NCBI GenBank assembly: GCA_947570625.1
Contig: CANOUP010000002.1
Coordinates: 1-64,000, forward strand
Reading direction: 5' to 3'
Source: an uncultured Clostridia bacterium
Lineage (GTDB): Bacteria; Bacillota; Clostridia; Christensenellales; Borkfalkiaceae
DNA length: 64,000 nt
Position 1 is the first letter of the stretch. Every line of letters begins with the position of its first letter. Under the pieces are notes generated by a model. It searched no databases and was not told the origin of the DNA. It saw nothing but the letters and a program-made list of their open reading frames with translations. The position numbers and the translations under genes were made by a program. Shown here one piece after another: positions 1-8,228 of this stretch.

Positions 1-169
1 TGGGGTACAAATTATGAAATGGCGCATTTGGATTTTATCGCTCGGAATTACGGTAATCGTCCACGAGAAAACGAAAGTAAACGGACATTACAAGCAAACC
101 GTAGAAATCGTCTATAACTTTGTGGGTGCAATCGTTCCTACGTTCTTCGACGATGACGAAGATTATTAA
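1..169 (+). CDS. C-terminal tail of a site-specific recombinase (partial)
   Basis: Only the last part of this gene lies in the window. The frame ending at the TAA at 167-169 contains a stretch (IVHEKTKVNGH, then VEIVYNFVGAI) that resembles the DUF4368-type C-terminal domain of clostridial large serine recombinases found in conjugative transposons. Upstream of about position 46 a different frame gives LDFIAR, which joins better to ITVIVHEK if one base is skipped, so the gene may carry a frameshift near 46. A mobile element probably lies to the left of the window. The family call rests on a short segment and is tentative. Confidence 0.5.
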   Translation, partial: GVQIMKWRIWILSLGITVIVHEKTKVNGHYKQTVEIVYNFVGAIVPTFFDDDEDY

Positions 170-273
170 CACAAGCAGCTAACCAAGACAAGAGAAAAGG
201 CGTGGCTTCACGCCATGCCTTAATCTCTACATCCTGCGGCTTACCTAATATTCCCTATGGGAATTACGGTAAT
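44..273 (+). repeat. 14-bp direct repeat pair (44-57 and 260-273)
   Basis: The sequence GGAATTACGGTAAT occurs at 44-57, inside the recombinase tail, and again at 260-273, between that gene and the ABC permease. The second copy overlaps an ATTCCC-TAT-GGGAAT inverted repeat at 250-264. The space between holds a GGCGTG-gctt-CACGCC hairpin at 199-214 without a T-tract, and no gene. The pair could mark the edge of a mobile element, but this is inference. Confidence 0.6.
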
Positions 274-286
274 GCGCGGGACGTTT

Positions 287-1084
287 TTACTTGTTTATTT
301 TCTTTTCGATAAACGTTACGATTCCGTACATACCGCCCGCAAGCACGCACAGTATAAACGTTGCGGTCATAACTAAGTCCAGTTTAAAGACCTGCCCGCC
401 GTATACGATTAAGTATCCGAGTCCCGCTTTCGAAACAATGTATTCGCCCATTATAGAGCCTATCCAGGCAAGCCCGACGGCGACTTTCAAGGTGTTTATA
501 AGTACGGGGAACGAGGCGGGTATAATCAGCTTTCTCAGCGTCACGGCTTTGCTTGCTCCCATGGATTTCATCAAAAGCAGTTTTGTCTTATCCACGGCGA
601 TAAATCCCGCAAGCATATTCATTATGCATACTATTATCGCGACTAACACCGTCATAAAAATTATGGCGTCGTAGCCCGTGCCAATCCAGATTATGATAAG
701 CGGACCGAGCGCGATTTTAGGCAGCGAGTTTAAAACGACAATATACGGTTCTATCACTTTGTGTACGGTATCGCTCGCCCACAGAATTACCGCTATGCCG
801 TAACCCAGCACAACGGCGATTATAAAGCCGGCAAAGGTTTCCGCAAGCGTAATCCCGATATGGTAAAACAGCGTTCCGTTATTGTAGAGTTCCGCAATCG
901 TCACCGCAACCCTCGAAGGAGAGCTTGTTATAAACGGGTCGATGACTTTCAGCTGTGCGCACAGCTCCCATATTCCGAGAATAAGTACGAGCACGAGCAC
1001 GCGCGAAACGTTTACGATAATTTTTTTGTTTCTTTGTTTTTTCAGATATGCGATATGTTCGCGCGAGTAGTTTAAGTTTTTCAT
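287..1084 (-). CDS. ABC transporter permease, NitT/TauT (SsuC-like) family
   Basis: A 265-residue membrane protein with about six hydrophobic segments and the BPD_transp_1 signature region (EAA loop near residues 165-185, MKSMGASKAVTLRKLIIPA). It is the membrane channel of a nitrate/sulfonate/taurine/thiamine-precursor type importer. It is the last gene of a three-gene minus-strand operon (binding protein, ATPase, permease) and starts 27 nt after the ATPase gene stop. The ATG at 1084 is preceded by only a modest Shine-Dalgarno sequence, so it may rely on coupling. Substrate cannot be read from the sequence. Confidence 0.9.
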   Translation of the reverse strand: MKNLNYSREHIAYLKKQRNKKIIVNVSRVLVLVLILGIWELCAQLKVIDPFITSSPSRVAVTIAELYNNGTLFYHIGITLAETFAGFIIAVVLGYGIAVILWASDTVHKVIEPYIVVLNSLPKIALGPLIIIWIGTGYDAIIFMTVLVAIIVCIMNMLAGFIAVDKTKLLLMKSMGASKAVTLRKLIIPASFPVLINTLKVAVGLAWIGSIMGEYIVSKAGLGYLIVYGGQVFKLDLVMTATFILCVLAGGMYGIVTFIEKKINK

Positions 1085-1111
1085 AGGTATTACCGTAAGC
1101 GGAGGGGAATA

Positions 1112-1834
1112 TCAGATGCCCAGCTCTTTTCTGAGCACTTCGAACATAGCCGAAAATTCTCCGCATTCCCTGCGTTTTTTGGGACTGCCTTCGCCGAAAT
1201 CTATAATGTGCTCGCTTATAACGCGGGCGGGGCGGGTGGACAGGACGACGACTTTATCAGAAAGCGCAATAGCTTCCGAAATGTCGTGCGTAATCAAAAG
1301 CGCAGTCTTTTTTTCACTTTTTATAATACTTTGCACGTCGTCGCAGACTTCTAATCTCGTCTGGTAGTCGAGCGCCGAAAACGGTTCGTCCAGCATCAGA
1401 ATTTCGGGTTCTGCGGCAAGGGTGCGTATAAGCGCGACCCTTTGCCTCATACCGCCCGAAAGCTGTGAGGGCGTCTTTTTTAAAAAGTCTTTAAGTCCGT
1501 ACTTTTCCGCAAGCGCAAGCGCCTTTTCGCGCATCTGCGGAGTGTTGCACTTTTTGACTTCGAGGGGCAGAAAAATGTTCTGTTCTACGGTCCGCCACGG
1601 AAACAGCGCGTCGCGTTGAAGCATATAAGCAAATTCTCCGCCTCTTTCGACTTTTCCCGAAGAGGGGGAAAGCAGTCCCGCCGCAAGCGACAGTATTGTC
1701 GTTTTACCGCATCCCGAGGGTCCGATTACAGACACGAACTGTCCCTTGGCTACGTTGAACGATAAATCTTTTACGGCTGTCGTTTCGCCCTCTTTGGTAT
1801 GATAAGTGTAAGAAATATTGTCAAAAGTAAGCAT
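1112..1834 (-). CDS. ABC transporter ATP-binding protein, NitT/TauT (SsuB-like) family
   Basis: A 240-residue ATPase with Walker [10 protein letters not shown] (near residue 39), the Q-loop followed by [13 protein letters not shown] typical of SsuB/TauB-like importers, the signature [11 protein letters not shown], Walker [13 protein letters not shown] and the H-loop LITHDISEA. It powers the permease encoded downstream. Its ATG overlaps the stop codon of the binding-protein gene by one base (TAATG), which implies translational coupling. The family is certain; the transported compound is not. Confidence 0.93.
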   Translation of the reverse strand: MLTFDNISYTYHTKEGETTAVKDLSFNVAKGQFVSVIGPSGCGKTTILSLAAGLLSPSSGKVERGGEFAYMLQRDALFPWRTVEQNIFLPLEVKKCNTPQMREKALALAEKYGLKDFLKKTPSQLSGGMRQRVALIRTLAAEPEILMLDEPFSALDYQTRLEVCDDVQSIIKSEKKTALLITHDISEAIALSDKVVVLSTRPARVISEHIIDFGEGSPKKRRECGEFSAMFEVLRKELGI

Positions 1835-2829
1835 TATTTATAAATTTCTTCGTAAATTTTGTGTGCGGTTTCGGTTATTACAAGGTCGGAAAAGCTTACG
1901 CGTTTGTCAAGTTCGCCCGCAAGTTCTATAACGTCCTGCAACTTTGTAAATGCCGTTTCCTTCATAGCCATATCCGTGACCCACGCATCGATTTTTTTAT
2001 AGCTTTCGACCGACGTTTTAAGGCTGTCGGCGTTTGTTCCGTCGAAGTAAGGAACGAGATATTCGGCAACTTTGCCGGAATCGTTTTCGTTGATATACTT
2101 GACGGCTTTCGTTACCGCGCGGAGAAGAGCTTCGACCGCTTCCGAATTTTTTTCTATATAGCTCTTTTTAGCCATAAAGCAGGTGTAGGGGATTTCGCCC
2201 GATTCCTGACCGACGGAAGCTACTATATAGCCCTTGCCAGCCGATTGGTACTGCGACGCTACTGGTTCGAACATTGTGCAGTAATCGGCTATTCCGCTTT
2301 CGAATGCCGCGGTCATCATATTGAATGCAACGTCGTAATTGAGTTCGACGTTTACTTTGTTCTGTTTGATTACGTATTCGAAAGTCATAGCGGGAACTCC
2401 GCCCTTTCTGCCTGCGAGAATTTCTTTGCCTTCCAGCCCGCTCCATTTAAAGTCGGGCTCGGCGGTTCTGCCGACAAGGAAGCTTCCGTCGCGTTTGGTC
2501 AGCTGACCGAATACCTTCGGCGCATCGTCGCTTCCGCCTATGTCTACGTATATCGCGGCTTCGGGCCCGCAGAATCCGACGTCGGCTCCTCCTGAAAGTA
2601 CCGCCGCCATCGTAGCGTCCGCGCCTCCGCCGTTGGTGAGTTCGATTTCGTAACCTTCGTCCTTGAAGTAACCCAACCCGTCGGCAAGATAGAGGGGGGC
2701 GTAGAATACAGAGTGCGTAACCTCGTTTATTCTGATAACTTTATTGTCTTTTTTACAGCCCGCAAACGCGAAGATGAACGTCAGTCCGAATATTGCGGCC
2801 GTAATAAACGTAATAAATTTTCTTTTCAA
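1834..2829 (-). CDS. ABC transporter substrate-binding lipoprotein (NMT1/THI5-like)
   Basis: A 331-residue extracytoplasmic binding protein. A signal peptide ends in the lipobox FAGC (Cys24), so it is lipid-anchored. The body is the NMT1/SsuA-like periplasmic-binding fold ([20 protein letters not shown] at the N-terminus, then [15 protein letters not shown]). Homologues bind pyrimidine precursors of thiamine, aliphatic sulfonates or similar small molecules. No TPP or other riboswitch is visible upstream, so the ligand stays open. The start is a TTG at 2829 preceded by a good AAAGGAGA ribosome-binding site. First gene of the importer operon, divergent from valS. Confidence 0.9.
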   Translation of the reverse strand: MKRKFITFITAAIFGLTFIFAFAGCKKDNKVIRINEVTHSVFYAPLYLADGLGYFKDEGYEIELTNGGGADATMAAVLSGGADVGFCGPEAAIYVDIGGSDDAPKVFGQLTKRDGSFLVGRTAEPDFKWSGLEGKEILAGRKGGVPAMTFEYVIKQNKVNVELNYDVAFNMMTAAFESGIADYCTMFEPVASQYQSAGKGYIVASVGQESGEIPYTCFMAKKSYIEKNSEAVEALLRAVTKAVKYINENDSGKVAEYLVPYFDGTNADSLKTSVESYKKIDAWVTDMAMKETAFTKLQDVIELAGELDKRVSFSDLVITETAHKIYEEIYK

Positions 2830-2891
2830 AACTTATCTCCTTTAAATAAGTAAAAATTTGATAATACATAATATGCGCGTCGGCTTACCGT

Positions 2892-2921
2892 TTGACAATT
2901 GCGCCGTCTATAATGTATAAT
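2892..2921 (+). promoter_or_regulatory. Sigma-A promoter of valS
   Basis: TTGACA at 2892-2897 and TATAAT at 2916-2921 are separated by 18 bp. The predicted leader is only about 50 nt, too short for a T-box riboswitch, so valS appears not to be controlled by uncharged tRNA here. Confidence 0.85.
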
Positions 2922-2979
2922 GAAAATTGCAGAACAAAATTAAGTTTCGGCAAGTCAGCCACAACGAGAGGATAAATCA

Positions 2980-5601
2980 ATGGAAAAGACTTATAACCCC
3001 AAACAATTCGAGGACAAACTTTATAAGGACTGGGAGGAGAAGGGCTGTTTCAAAGCCGTGCGCGACGACAGCAAAGTGCCTTTCACCATAGTTATGCCTC
3101 CCCCCAATATAACGGGTCAGCTTCATATGGGGCACGCAATGGACGAAACCTTGCAGGATACCATAATACGTTTCAAGCGTATGCAGGGCTATTGCGCGCT
3201 TTGGCTTCCCGGCACCGACCACGCGTCTATCGCGACCGAAGTCAAGGTTGTCGAACAGATTAAAGAGGAAGGGCTTTCCAAAGAAATTTTGGGCAGAGAA
3301 GGCTTTTTGGACCGCGTATGGGACTGGAAGCACAAGTACGCGGGCAGGATAGTCGAACAGCTCAAAAAGCTGGGTTCATCGTGCGACTGGTCGCGCCTGA
3401 CCTTTACCATGGACGAAAAATGTTCCAAAGCAGTAAGGGAAGTTTTCGTCAACCTCTACAATAAAAAACTTATTTACAGGGGAAGCCGTATCATAAACTG
3501 GTGCCCCTGCTGTAAGACCGCTCTTTCCGACGCGGAAGTCGAGTACGCGGAAGAGGACGGACATTTCTGGCATATAAAATATTATGTCGAGGGAGAGGAC
3601 AAGTTCCTCGAAGTCGCGACGACTCGTCCCGAAACTATGTTCGGCGATACGGCCGTCGCGGTCAATCCCGAAGATACGAGATATAAAGACCTTATAGGCA
3701 AAAAAGTTATTCTCCCTGTTGTCAATAAAGCTATTCCGATAGTTGGCGACGCTCACGCTGATATGGAATTCGGTACAGGCGTGGTTAAAATCACTCCCGC
3801 CCACGACCCCAACGACTTCGAAGTGGGGGTAAGGCACAATTTGCCCGTAGTGCGCGTAATGAACGACGACGGAACCATGAACGAACTTGCAGGCAAATAC
3901 AACGGCTTAGACAGGTACGAGTGCCGTAAACGGCTTGTCGAAGACTTGAAGGCGGGCGGTTACCTTGCGGGCATAGAGCCTCACGCGCACAACGTCGGGC
4001 ACTGTTACCGCTGTCACTCCACGGTGGAACCGCTTGTTTCAAAACAGTGGTTCGTTAAAATGAAGGGGCTTGCCCGTCCCGCAATTGACGCCGTAACTTA
4101 TAAAAAAATATCCTTCGTTCCCGAACGCTTTGCAAAAACTTACTATAACTGGATGGAGAACGTTAAAGACTGGTGCATTTCCCGTCAGCTTTGGTGGGGG
4201 CACCGCATACCCGTGTGGTACTGCGCCGGCTGCGGTAAGGAAATCTGTTCCAAAACCGACGTCAGCGTCTGCCCCGACTGCGGAGGAACTAATTTAAAGC
4301 AGGACGAGGACGTGCTCGATACCTGGTTCTCGGCCGCGCTTTGGCCGTTCTCTACGCTCGGCTATCCCGACGATACTTCCGACCTCGAATATTTCTATCC
4401 TACCGACGTGCTCGTAACGGGTTATGACATAATTTTCTTCTGGGTTGCGAGAATGATTTTCTCGGGTATCGAACATATGCGCAAAGTGCCCTTCCGCGAC
4501 GTATTGATTCACGGACTTATCCGCGACGAGAAGGGAAGGAAAATGTCCAAGAGTTTAGGCAACGGCATCGACCCGCTCGAAATAATTGAAAAGTACGGCG
4601 CTGACTCGCTAAGATTTTCTTTGTTACAGGGTGTTGCACCCGGCAACGACATGCGTTATTCCGATGCAAAGGTCGAAGCGTGCCGTAACTTTATGAACAA
4701 GATTTGGAACGCCAGCCGTTTCGTTATTATGAACACGGAGGGCGCAGAGATAAAGCCCCTGTCGGAAATCAGGCTTCTGCCCGCCGACAAATGGATTATA
4801 TCGAAATTGCAGTCCGCCATACGCGACGTTACGCTTGCGCTCAATAAGTTCGAGCTCGGCATAGCCTGCCAGATAATGTACGATTTTATGTGGTCGGATT
4901 TCTGCGACTGGTACATCGAGCTCGTTAAACCCGTACTCAAATCAGAGGACAAGGCAAAGCGCGACGGCGCGGTTTCCGTGCTTGTTTTCGTGCTCGAAAA
5001 TTCTCTCAAACTCCTGCACCCGTTCATACCGTTCGTAACGGACGAAATTTACAGGAATATCCCCGGCACGTCGGGGACTATAATGACGGCGGAATTTCCC
5101 CGCTACAATTCAAAGCTCGCCTATAAGAAGGACGCTCTGGCGTTCTCGGGAATAATGGACATAATAAAGGAAGTGCGCGCGGTAAAGGCGGAAATGAATT
5201 GCCCGCCTTCGAAAAAAGTTCACATCTATATAACGACGGAAAGCAAACGGCTTATCTCCGCAAACGAGGACAGCATATTAAAACTTGCGGGCGCGAAGGA
5301 AATTAAGTTTGTTCACTCTGCGTCGAAAGCTGGAGAAAATGCGGTAACGATTGTCCTTGCGATAGGCACGCTCTATATACCGATGGGCGAACTCATCGAT
5401 ATTGAAAAGGAGAAAGAGCGGCTTTCGGGCGAACTTGAAAGGGTAACCGCGGAAATAGCCCGCGCCGACAGCAAACTCAACAATATGGGCTTTGTGTCTA
5501 AGGCTCCCAAAAAGCTTGTCGACGACGAACGCGCTAAACTCGATAAATTTATCGAAATGCGCGAAAAGATTTTAAAGCAACTGCGCGCGCTGACTAAATA
5601 A
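2980..5601 (+). CDS. valS: Valyl-tRNA synthetase
   Basis: An 873-residue class I aminoacyl-tRNA synthetase that charges tRNA-Val in the cytoplasm. The N-terminal catalytic core shows the HIGH-type motif (PPPNITGQLHMGH, about residues 40-52), an editing (CP1) domain with VATTRPETMFGDTAVAVNP, a CxxC zinc site region (CAGCGKEICS, CPDCGG) and the KMSKS loop GRKMSKSLGNG (about residue 521). The C-terminal 70 residues form the coiled-coil arm typical of ValRS (IDIEKEKERLSGELERV onward). Length is normal for the family. It has its own strong promoter and is followed by a metallo-hydrolase gene 8 nt downstream, probably cotranscribed. Confidence 0.98.
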   Translation: MEKTYNPKQFEDKLYKDWEEKGCFKAVRDDSKVPFTIVMPPPNITGQLHMGHAMDETLQDTIIRFKRMQGYCALWLPGTDHASIATEVKVVEQIKEEGLSKEILGREGFLDRVWDWKHKYAGRIVEQLKKLGSSCDWSRLTFTMDEKCSKAVREVFVNLYNKKLIYRGSRIINWCPCCKTALSDAEVEYAEEDGHFWHIKYYVEGEDKFLEVATTRPETMFGDTAVAVNPEDTRYKDLIGKKVILPVVNKAIPIVGDAHADMEFGTGVVKITPAHDPNDFEVGVRHNLPVVRVMNDDGTMNELAGKYNGLDRYECRKRLVEDLKAGGYLAGIEPHAHNVGHCYRCHSTVEPLVSKQWFVKMKGLARPAIDAVTYKKISFVPERFAKTYYNWMENVKDWCISRQLWWGHRIPVWYCAGCGKEICSKTDVSVCPDCGGTNLKQDEDVLDTWFSAALWPFSTLGYPDDTSDLEYFYPTDVLVTGYDIIFFWVARMIFSGIEHMRKVPFRDVLIHGLIRDEKGRKMSKSLGNGIDPLEIIEKYGADSLRFSLLQGVAPGNDMRYSDAKVEACRNFMNKIWNASRFVIMNTEGAEIKPLSEIRLLPADKWIISKLQSAIRDVTLALNKFELGIACQIMYDFMWSDFCDWYIELVKPVLKSEDKAKRDGAVSVLVFVLENSLKLLHPFIPFVTDEIYRNIPGTSGTIMTAEFPRYNSKLAYKKDALAFSGIMDIIKEVRAVKAEMNCPPSKKVHIYITTESKRLISANEDSILKLAGAKEIKFVHSASKAGENAVTIVLAIGTLYIPMGELIDIEKEKERLSGELERVTAEIARADSKLNNMGFVSKAPKKLVDDERAKLDKFIEMREKILKQLRALTK

Positions 5602-5609
5602 GGTTTTAT

Positions 5610-6821
5610 ATGTCAAGAAGAAGACAGGTAAACAGGGCGGTGAAAACCGCGAAAAAATATCCTATAATCACAGCCGTTATCATTGTGCTGGTCCTTATCG
5701 TTATAACGGTATTTGCCGTAATGTATTTTCTGAAAATCGGACCTTTCAGACCTCTGCCGGACGGCGCCGGAACGTTCGTACCCGAAGGAAGTTCGGCGGA
5801 GATAACGACGGCCGATTTGTCCGTGCATTTTTTAGAGCTCGGTAATGCAAATGCGGGCGACTGCACGCTTATTAAGTGCGGTGATACCGAAGTGCTTATT
5901 GACGCTGGCTCCAAACGCGACAGTACGCAGACGGTAAAAGATTATATAGATAAATACTGTACCGACGGCAAAATCGAGTACGTAGTCGCAACGCACGCGC
6001 ACGAGGACCATATCGCGGCGCTGGTCGGCGAAACCAACAAGAATAACGGAATACTGTACAGCTATGAAATAGGAACGGTAATCCAGTTTTCGCAGTTTAA
6101 TACAACGTCGGTCATTTACAACAGAGATTACGTGTCAGCAATCACATATGCCGAGGAGCACGGGGCTAACGTATATACGGCGCTTCAATGCTGGAACAAT
6201 GCAAACGGCGCGCAAAGAAAATATTACCTCGATTCGGAAAATAAAATCTCTCTTAACGTTCTGTATCAGAAGTATTACGAGCAGAAAAACTCCAAAGAAA
6301 ATAACTATTCGGTCTGCACCCTTTTAACGCAGGAAACAGACGGCGGTACATACAATTATCTGTTTACGGGCGACCTTGAAGAGGCTGGCGAGCAGTCGCT
6401 GGTAGAAAGCAACAGCCTGCCTAAGTGCAAGCTCTACAAGGGCGGGCATCACGGCTCGTCCACGTCGTCAAACGACTGCCTGCTCGAAGTAATACAGCCC
6501 GAAAACATTGCAATATGCACCTGTGCGGGAACTTACGAATACGCAAACAAGCCTTCCGAAGATTTACCCGAGGACAAAGCAAAACTCAGCACGTTCCCTA
6601 CGCAGAAAGCCATAGACAGAATGGCGAAGTGGACAGATAAAATTTACGTAACCACTCTCGGTATTCTAAACCCCGATTATTCCACTAAAAATCCCGTTTC
6701 CATGAACGGAAACATAGTGTTCTATTATGCGGGCGAACTTAAATTATATTGCTCGAATAATACGACTGTACTTAAAGACACCGACTGGTTCAAGGCAAAC
6801 AGAACCTGGCGGGGAAACTGA
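5610..6821 (+). CDS. Membrane-anchored ComEC-like metallo-beta-lactamase-fold hydrolase
   Basis: A 403-residue protein with one N-terminal transmembrane helix (about residues 19-41, after a basic RRRQ start) and an outward-facing metallo-beta-lactamase domain. The metal motif HAHEDH lies at residues 129-134, followed by FTGDLEEAGE and KGGHHGSSTSSN, all typical of the C-terminal domain of ComEC/Rec2 proteins. It probably hydrolyses a phosphoester or nucleic acid outside the membrane; the substrate is unknown. It follows valS by 8 nt. A ComEC whose own C-terminal domain lacks these motifs is encoded two genes away (8227-10287). Confidence 0.85.
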   Translation: MSRRRQVNRAVKTAKKYPIITAVIIVLVLIVITVFAVMYFLKIGPFRPLPDGAGTFVPEGSSAEITTADLSVHFLELGNANAGDCTLIKCGDTEVLIDAGSKRDSTQTVKDYIDKYCTDGKIEYVVATHAHEDHIAALVGETNKNNGILYSYEIGTVIQFSQFNTTSVIYNRDYVSAITYAEEHGANVYTALQCWNNANGAQRKYYLDSENKISLNVLYQKYYEQKNSKENNYSVCTLLTQETDGGTYNYLFTGDLEEAGEQSLVESNSLPKCKLYKGGHHGSSTSSNDCLLEVIQPENIAICTCAGTYEYANKPSEDLPEDKAKLSTFPTQKAIDRMAKWTDKIYVTTLGILNPDYSTKNPVSMNGNIVFYYAGELKLYCSNNTTVLKDTDWFKANRTWRGN

Positions 6822-6824
6822 TAA

Positions 6825-6855
6825 AAAACCCGCGCGGATGTGCGGGTTTTGTTTG
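6825..6855 (+). terminator. Rho-independent terminator after the valS operon
   Basis: Hairpin AAAACCCGC (6825-6833) with GCGGGTTTT (6842-6850), followed by a T-rich tract. Confidence 0.88.
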
Positions 6856-6864
6856 TGTCCGCTA

Positions 6865-6893
6865 TTGACCTTTATACGGTACTGTGTTATAAT
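6865..6893 (+). promoter_or_regulatory. Sigma-A promoter of the PlsC-like gene
   Basis: TTGACC (6865-6870), 17-bp spacer, TATAAT (6888-6893). The gene starts at 6920 after an AGAGAGATAAGA leader. Confidence 0.85.
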
Positions 6894-6919
6894 GATATAA
6901 ATTTATAAGAGAGATAAGA

Positions 6920-8197
6920 ATGAAAGTTTCGCGTTACAATTTTAAAGTAAAACCTAAAAAGCCGAACAGGCTTTTAATGGGTATCGCCAAGCGTCTGCAA
7001 GTATACCGTATTCTTAAAGAGCGCGATTTCAAGTGCGAGTACGTAAATATGGAAGGAATTAAGCCCCCGTATTTTCTTCTTGCGAACCACGCCAGCGAAA
7101 TGGATTTCCGCATACTTTTCGGCGCGATATATCCATACAATATGAATTATGTAGTAGCAATCGACGCAATGCACGACAATACCATTACGTTAATGCGTAT
7201 GGCGGGAGGCATAGCAAAGCGCAAGTTCATTAAAGATTTGCAGATGATTAAGCACGTCAAATATTGCGTCGACCACTATAAAAATCCTGTTTGCATATAT
7301 CCCGAAGCCCGCTATACTTTTGACGGAACGCCCAGTTTTTTAACTCCCGCAATAGGCAAAATGGCAAAGTATCTCAAAGTTCCCGTCGTAATTCTTCTTT
7401 CTTACGGTAACTTTATCGTCAACCAGCAGTGGAATAAGGACAAATTCAGACCGGCTCCGTTAAAGGGTAAACTAATTTGCGTCGCCGACGCCGAAGAGGT
7501 AAAAACGCTGTCCGCGGAAGAGATTTACGGCAGGATTAAAGAAGCTTTCGTTTACGACGATTTCAAGTATCAGCTCGACAACAAAATCAAAATAGATTTT
7601 CCGGAACGCGCCCGCGGGTTGCACAGCATACTGTATCAGTGTTGCGATTGCGGTTCGGCGCACGAAATGTATTCGAGCGGAACAACTCTCGAATGCCGTC
7701 ATTGCGGAAAGAAGTGGGAAATGACGGAATACGGACAGCTTGAAGCACATGACGGCAACACACGTTTTTCACATATTCCCGACTGGTTCAAATGGGAGCG
7801 CGAAAACGTCCGCAGGGAAGTGGAGAGCGGGGATTACTTTTTCGAGGATGAAATCGAAGTGCATACTCTCCCGAAAAACAAGTACTTTGCGCACGGCAAG
7901 GGCAGGTTCAGGCAGGATATGACGGGAACGCATTTTTGGTGCACGGCTTACGGCAAGCCCTTTGAAATGCATTTGTCGCCCGGCGAACTGGAAAGCGTGC
8001 ACATCGAGTTCAATTACCGCGACAGAAAGAAGAAGGAACTGTTCGGCGACTGTCTGGATATTTCCGACTTTAACGACAGTTACTGGCTTCACCCCATAAA
8101 CAAGCGCGACGTTATAATGAAAATTTCGTTTGCGACCGAAGAACTGTACCGCCTTGCGCGCGAAGCAATGCACAAAGGCGAAACGAATAATAATTAA
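6920..8197 (+). CDS. PlsC-like acyltransferase with C-terminal zinc ribbon
   Basis: A 425-residue protein. The N-terminal 220 residues match 1-acyl-glycerol-3-phosphate acyltransferases: an H-x4-D catalytic motif (NHASEMD, His57/Asp62), a second block MRMAGGIAKRKF and an acceptor-binding block YPEARYTFDG in which the usual PEG glycine is alanine. From about residue 240 there is a four-cysteine zinc ribbon (CCDCGSAH ... CRHCGKKW) and a further 160 residues I do not recognise. The family would place it in membrane phospholipid synthesis, but the long extra domain suggests another acceptor. It is monocistronic, with its own promoter and a bidirectional terminator shared with comEC. Confidence 0.8.
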   Translation: MKVSRYNFKVKPKKPNRLLMGIAKRLQVYRILKERDFKCEYVNMEGIKPPYFLLANHASEMDFRILFGAIYPYNMNYVVAIDAMHDNTITLMRMAGGIAKRKFIKDLQMIKHVKYCVDHYKNPVCIYPEARYTFDGTPSFLTPAIGKMAKYLKVPVVILLSYGNFIVNQQWNKDKFRPAPLKGKLICVADAEEVKTLSAEEIYGRIKEAFVYDDFKYQLDNKIKIDFPERARGLHSILYQCCDCGSAHEMYSSGTTLECRHCGKKWEMTEYGQLEAHDGNTRFSHIPDWFKWERENVRREVESGDYFFEDEIEVHTLPKNKYFAHGKGRFRQDMTGTHFWCTAYGKPFEMHLSPGELESVHIEFNYRDRKKKELFGDCLDISDFNDSYWLHPINKRDVIMKISFATEELYRLAREAMHKGETNNN

Positions 8198-8198
8198 A

Positions 8199-8228
8199 AA
8201 CAGCCCGCGCCTTAAAGCGCGGGCTGTT
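8199..8228. terminator. Bidirectional terminator between plsC-like and comEC genes
   Basis: AACAGCCCGCGC (8199-8210) pairs with GCGCGGGCTGTT (8217-8228). It overlaps the stop codon of comEC on the minus strand. Confidence 0.8.

Noticed and set aside
1861..2595. A 244-residue plus-strand frame opposite the substrate-binding protein
   Set aside because: Antisense shadow of a well-supported lipoprotein gene; no start signal and no recognisable domain.
2830..2891. TPP riboswitch ahead of the NMT1-like importer
   Set aside because: The 60-base leader has no CTGAGA or related conserved TPP elements, so thiamine control is not supported.
2922..2979. T-box riboswitch ahead of valS, glyQS or tyrS
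   Set aside because: The distances from promoter to start are about 20-60 nt (or lack the T-box sequence and specifier stem), too short for a T-box leader.
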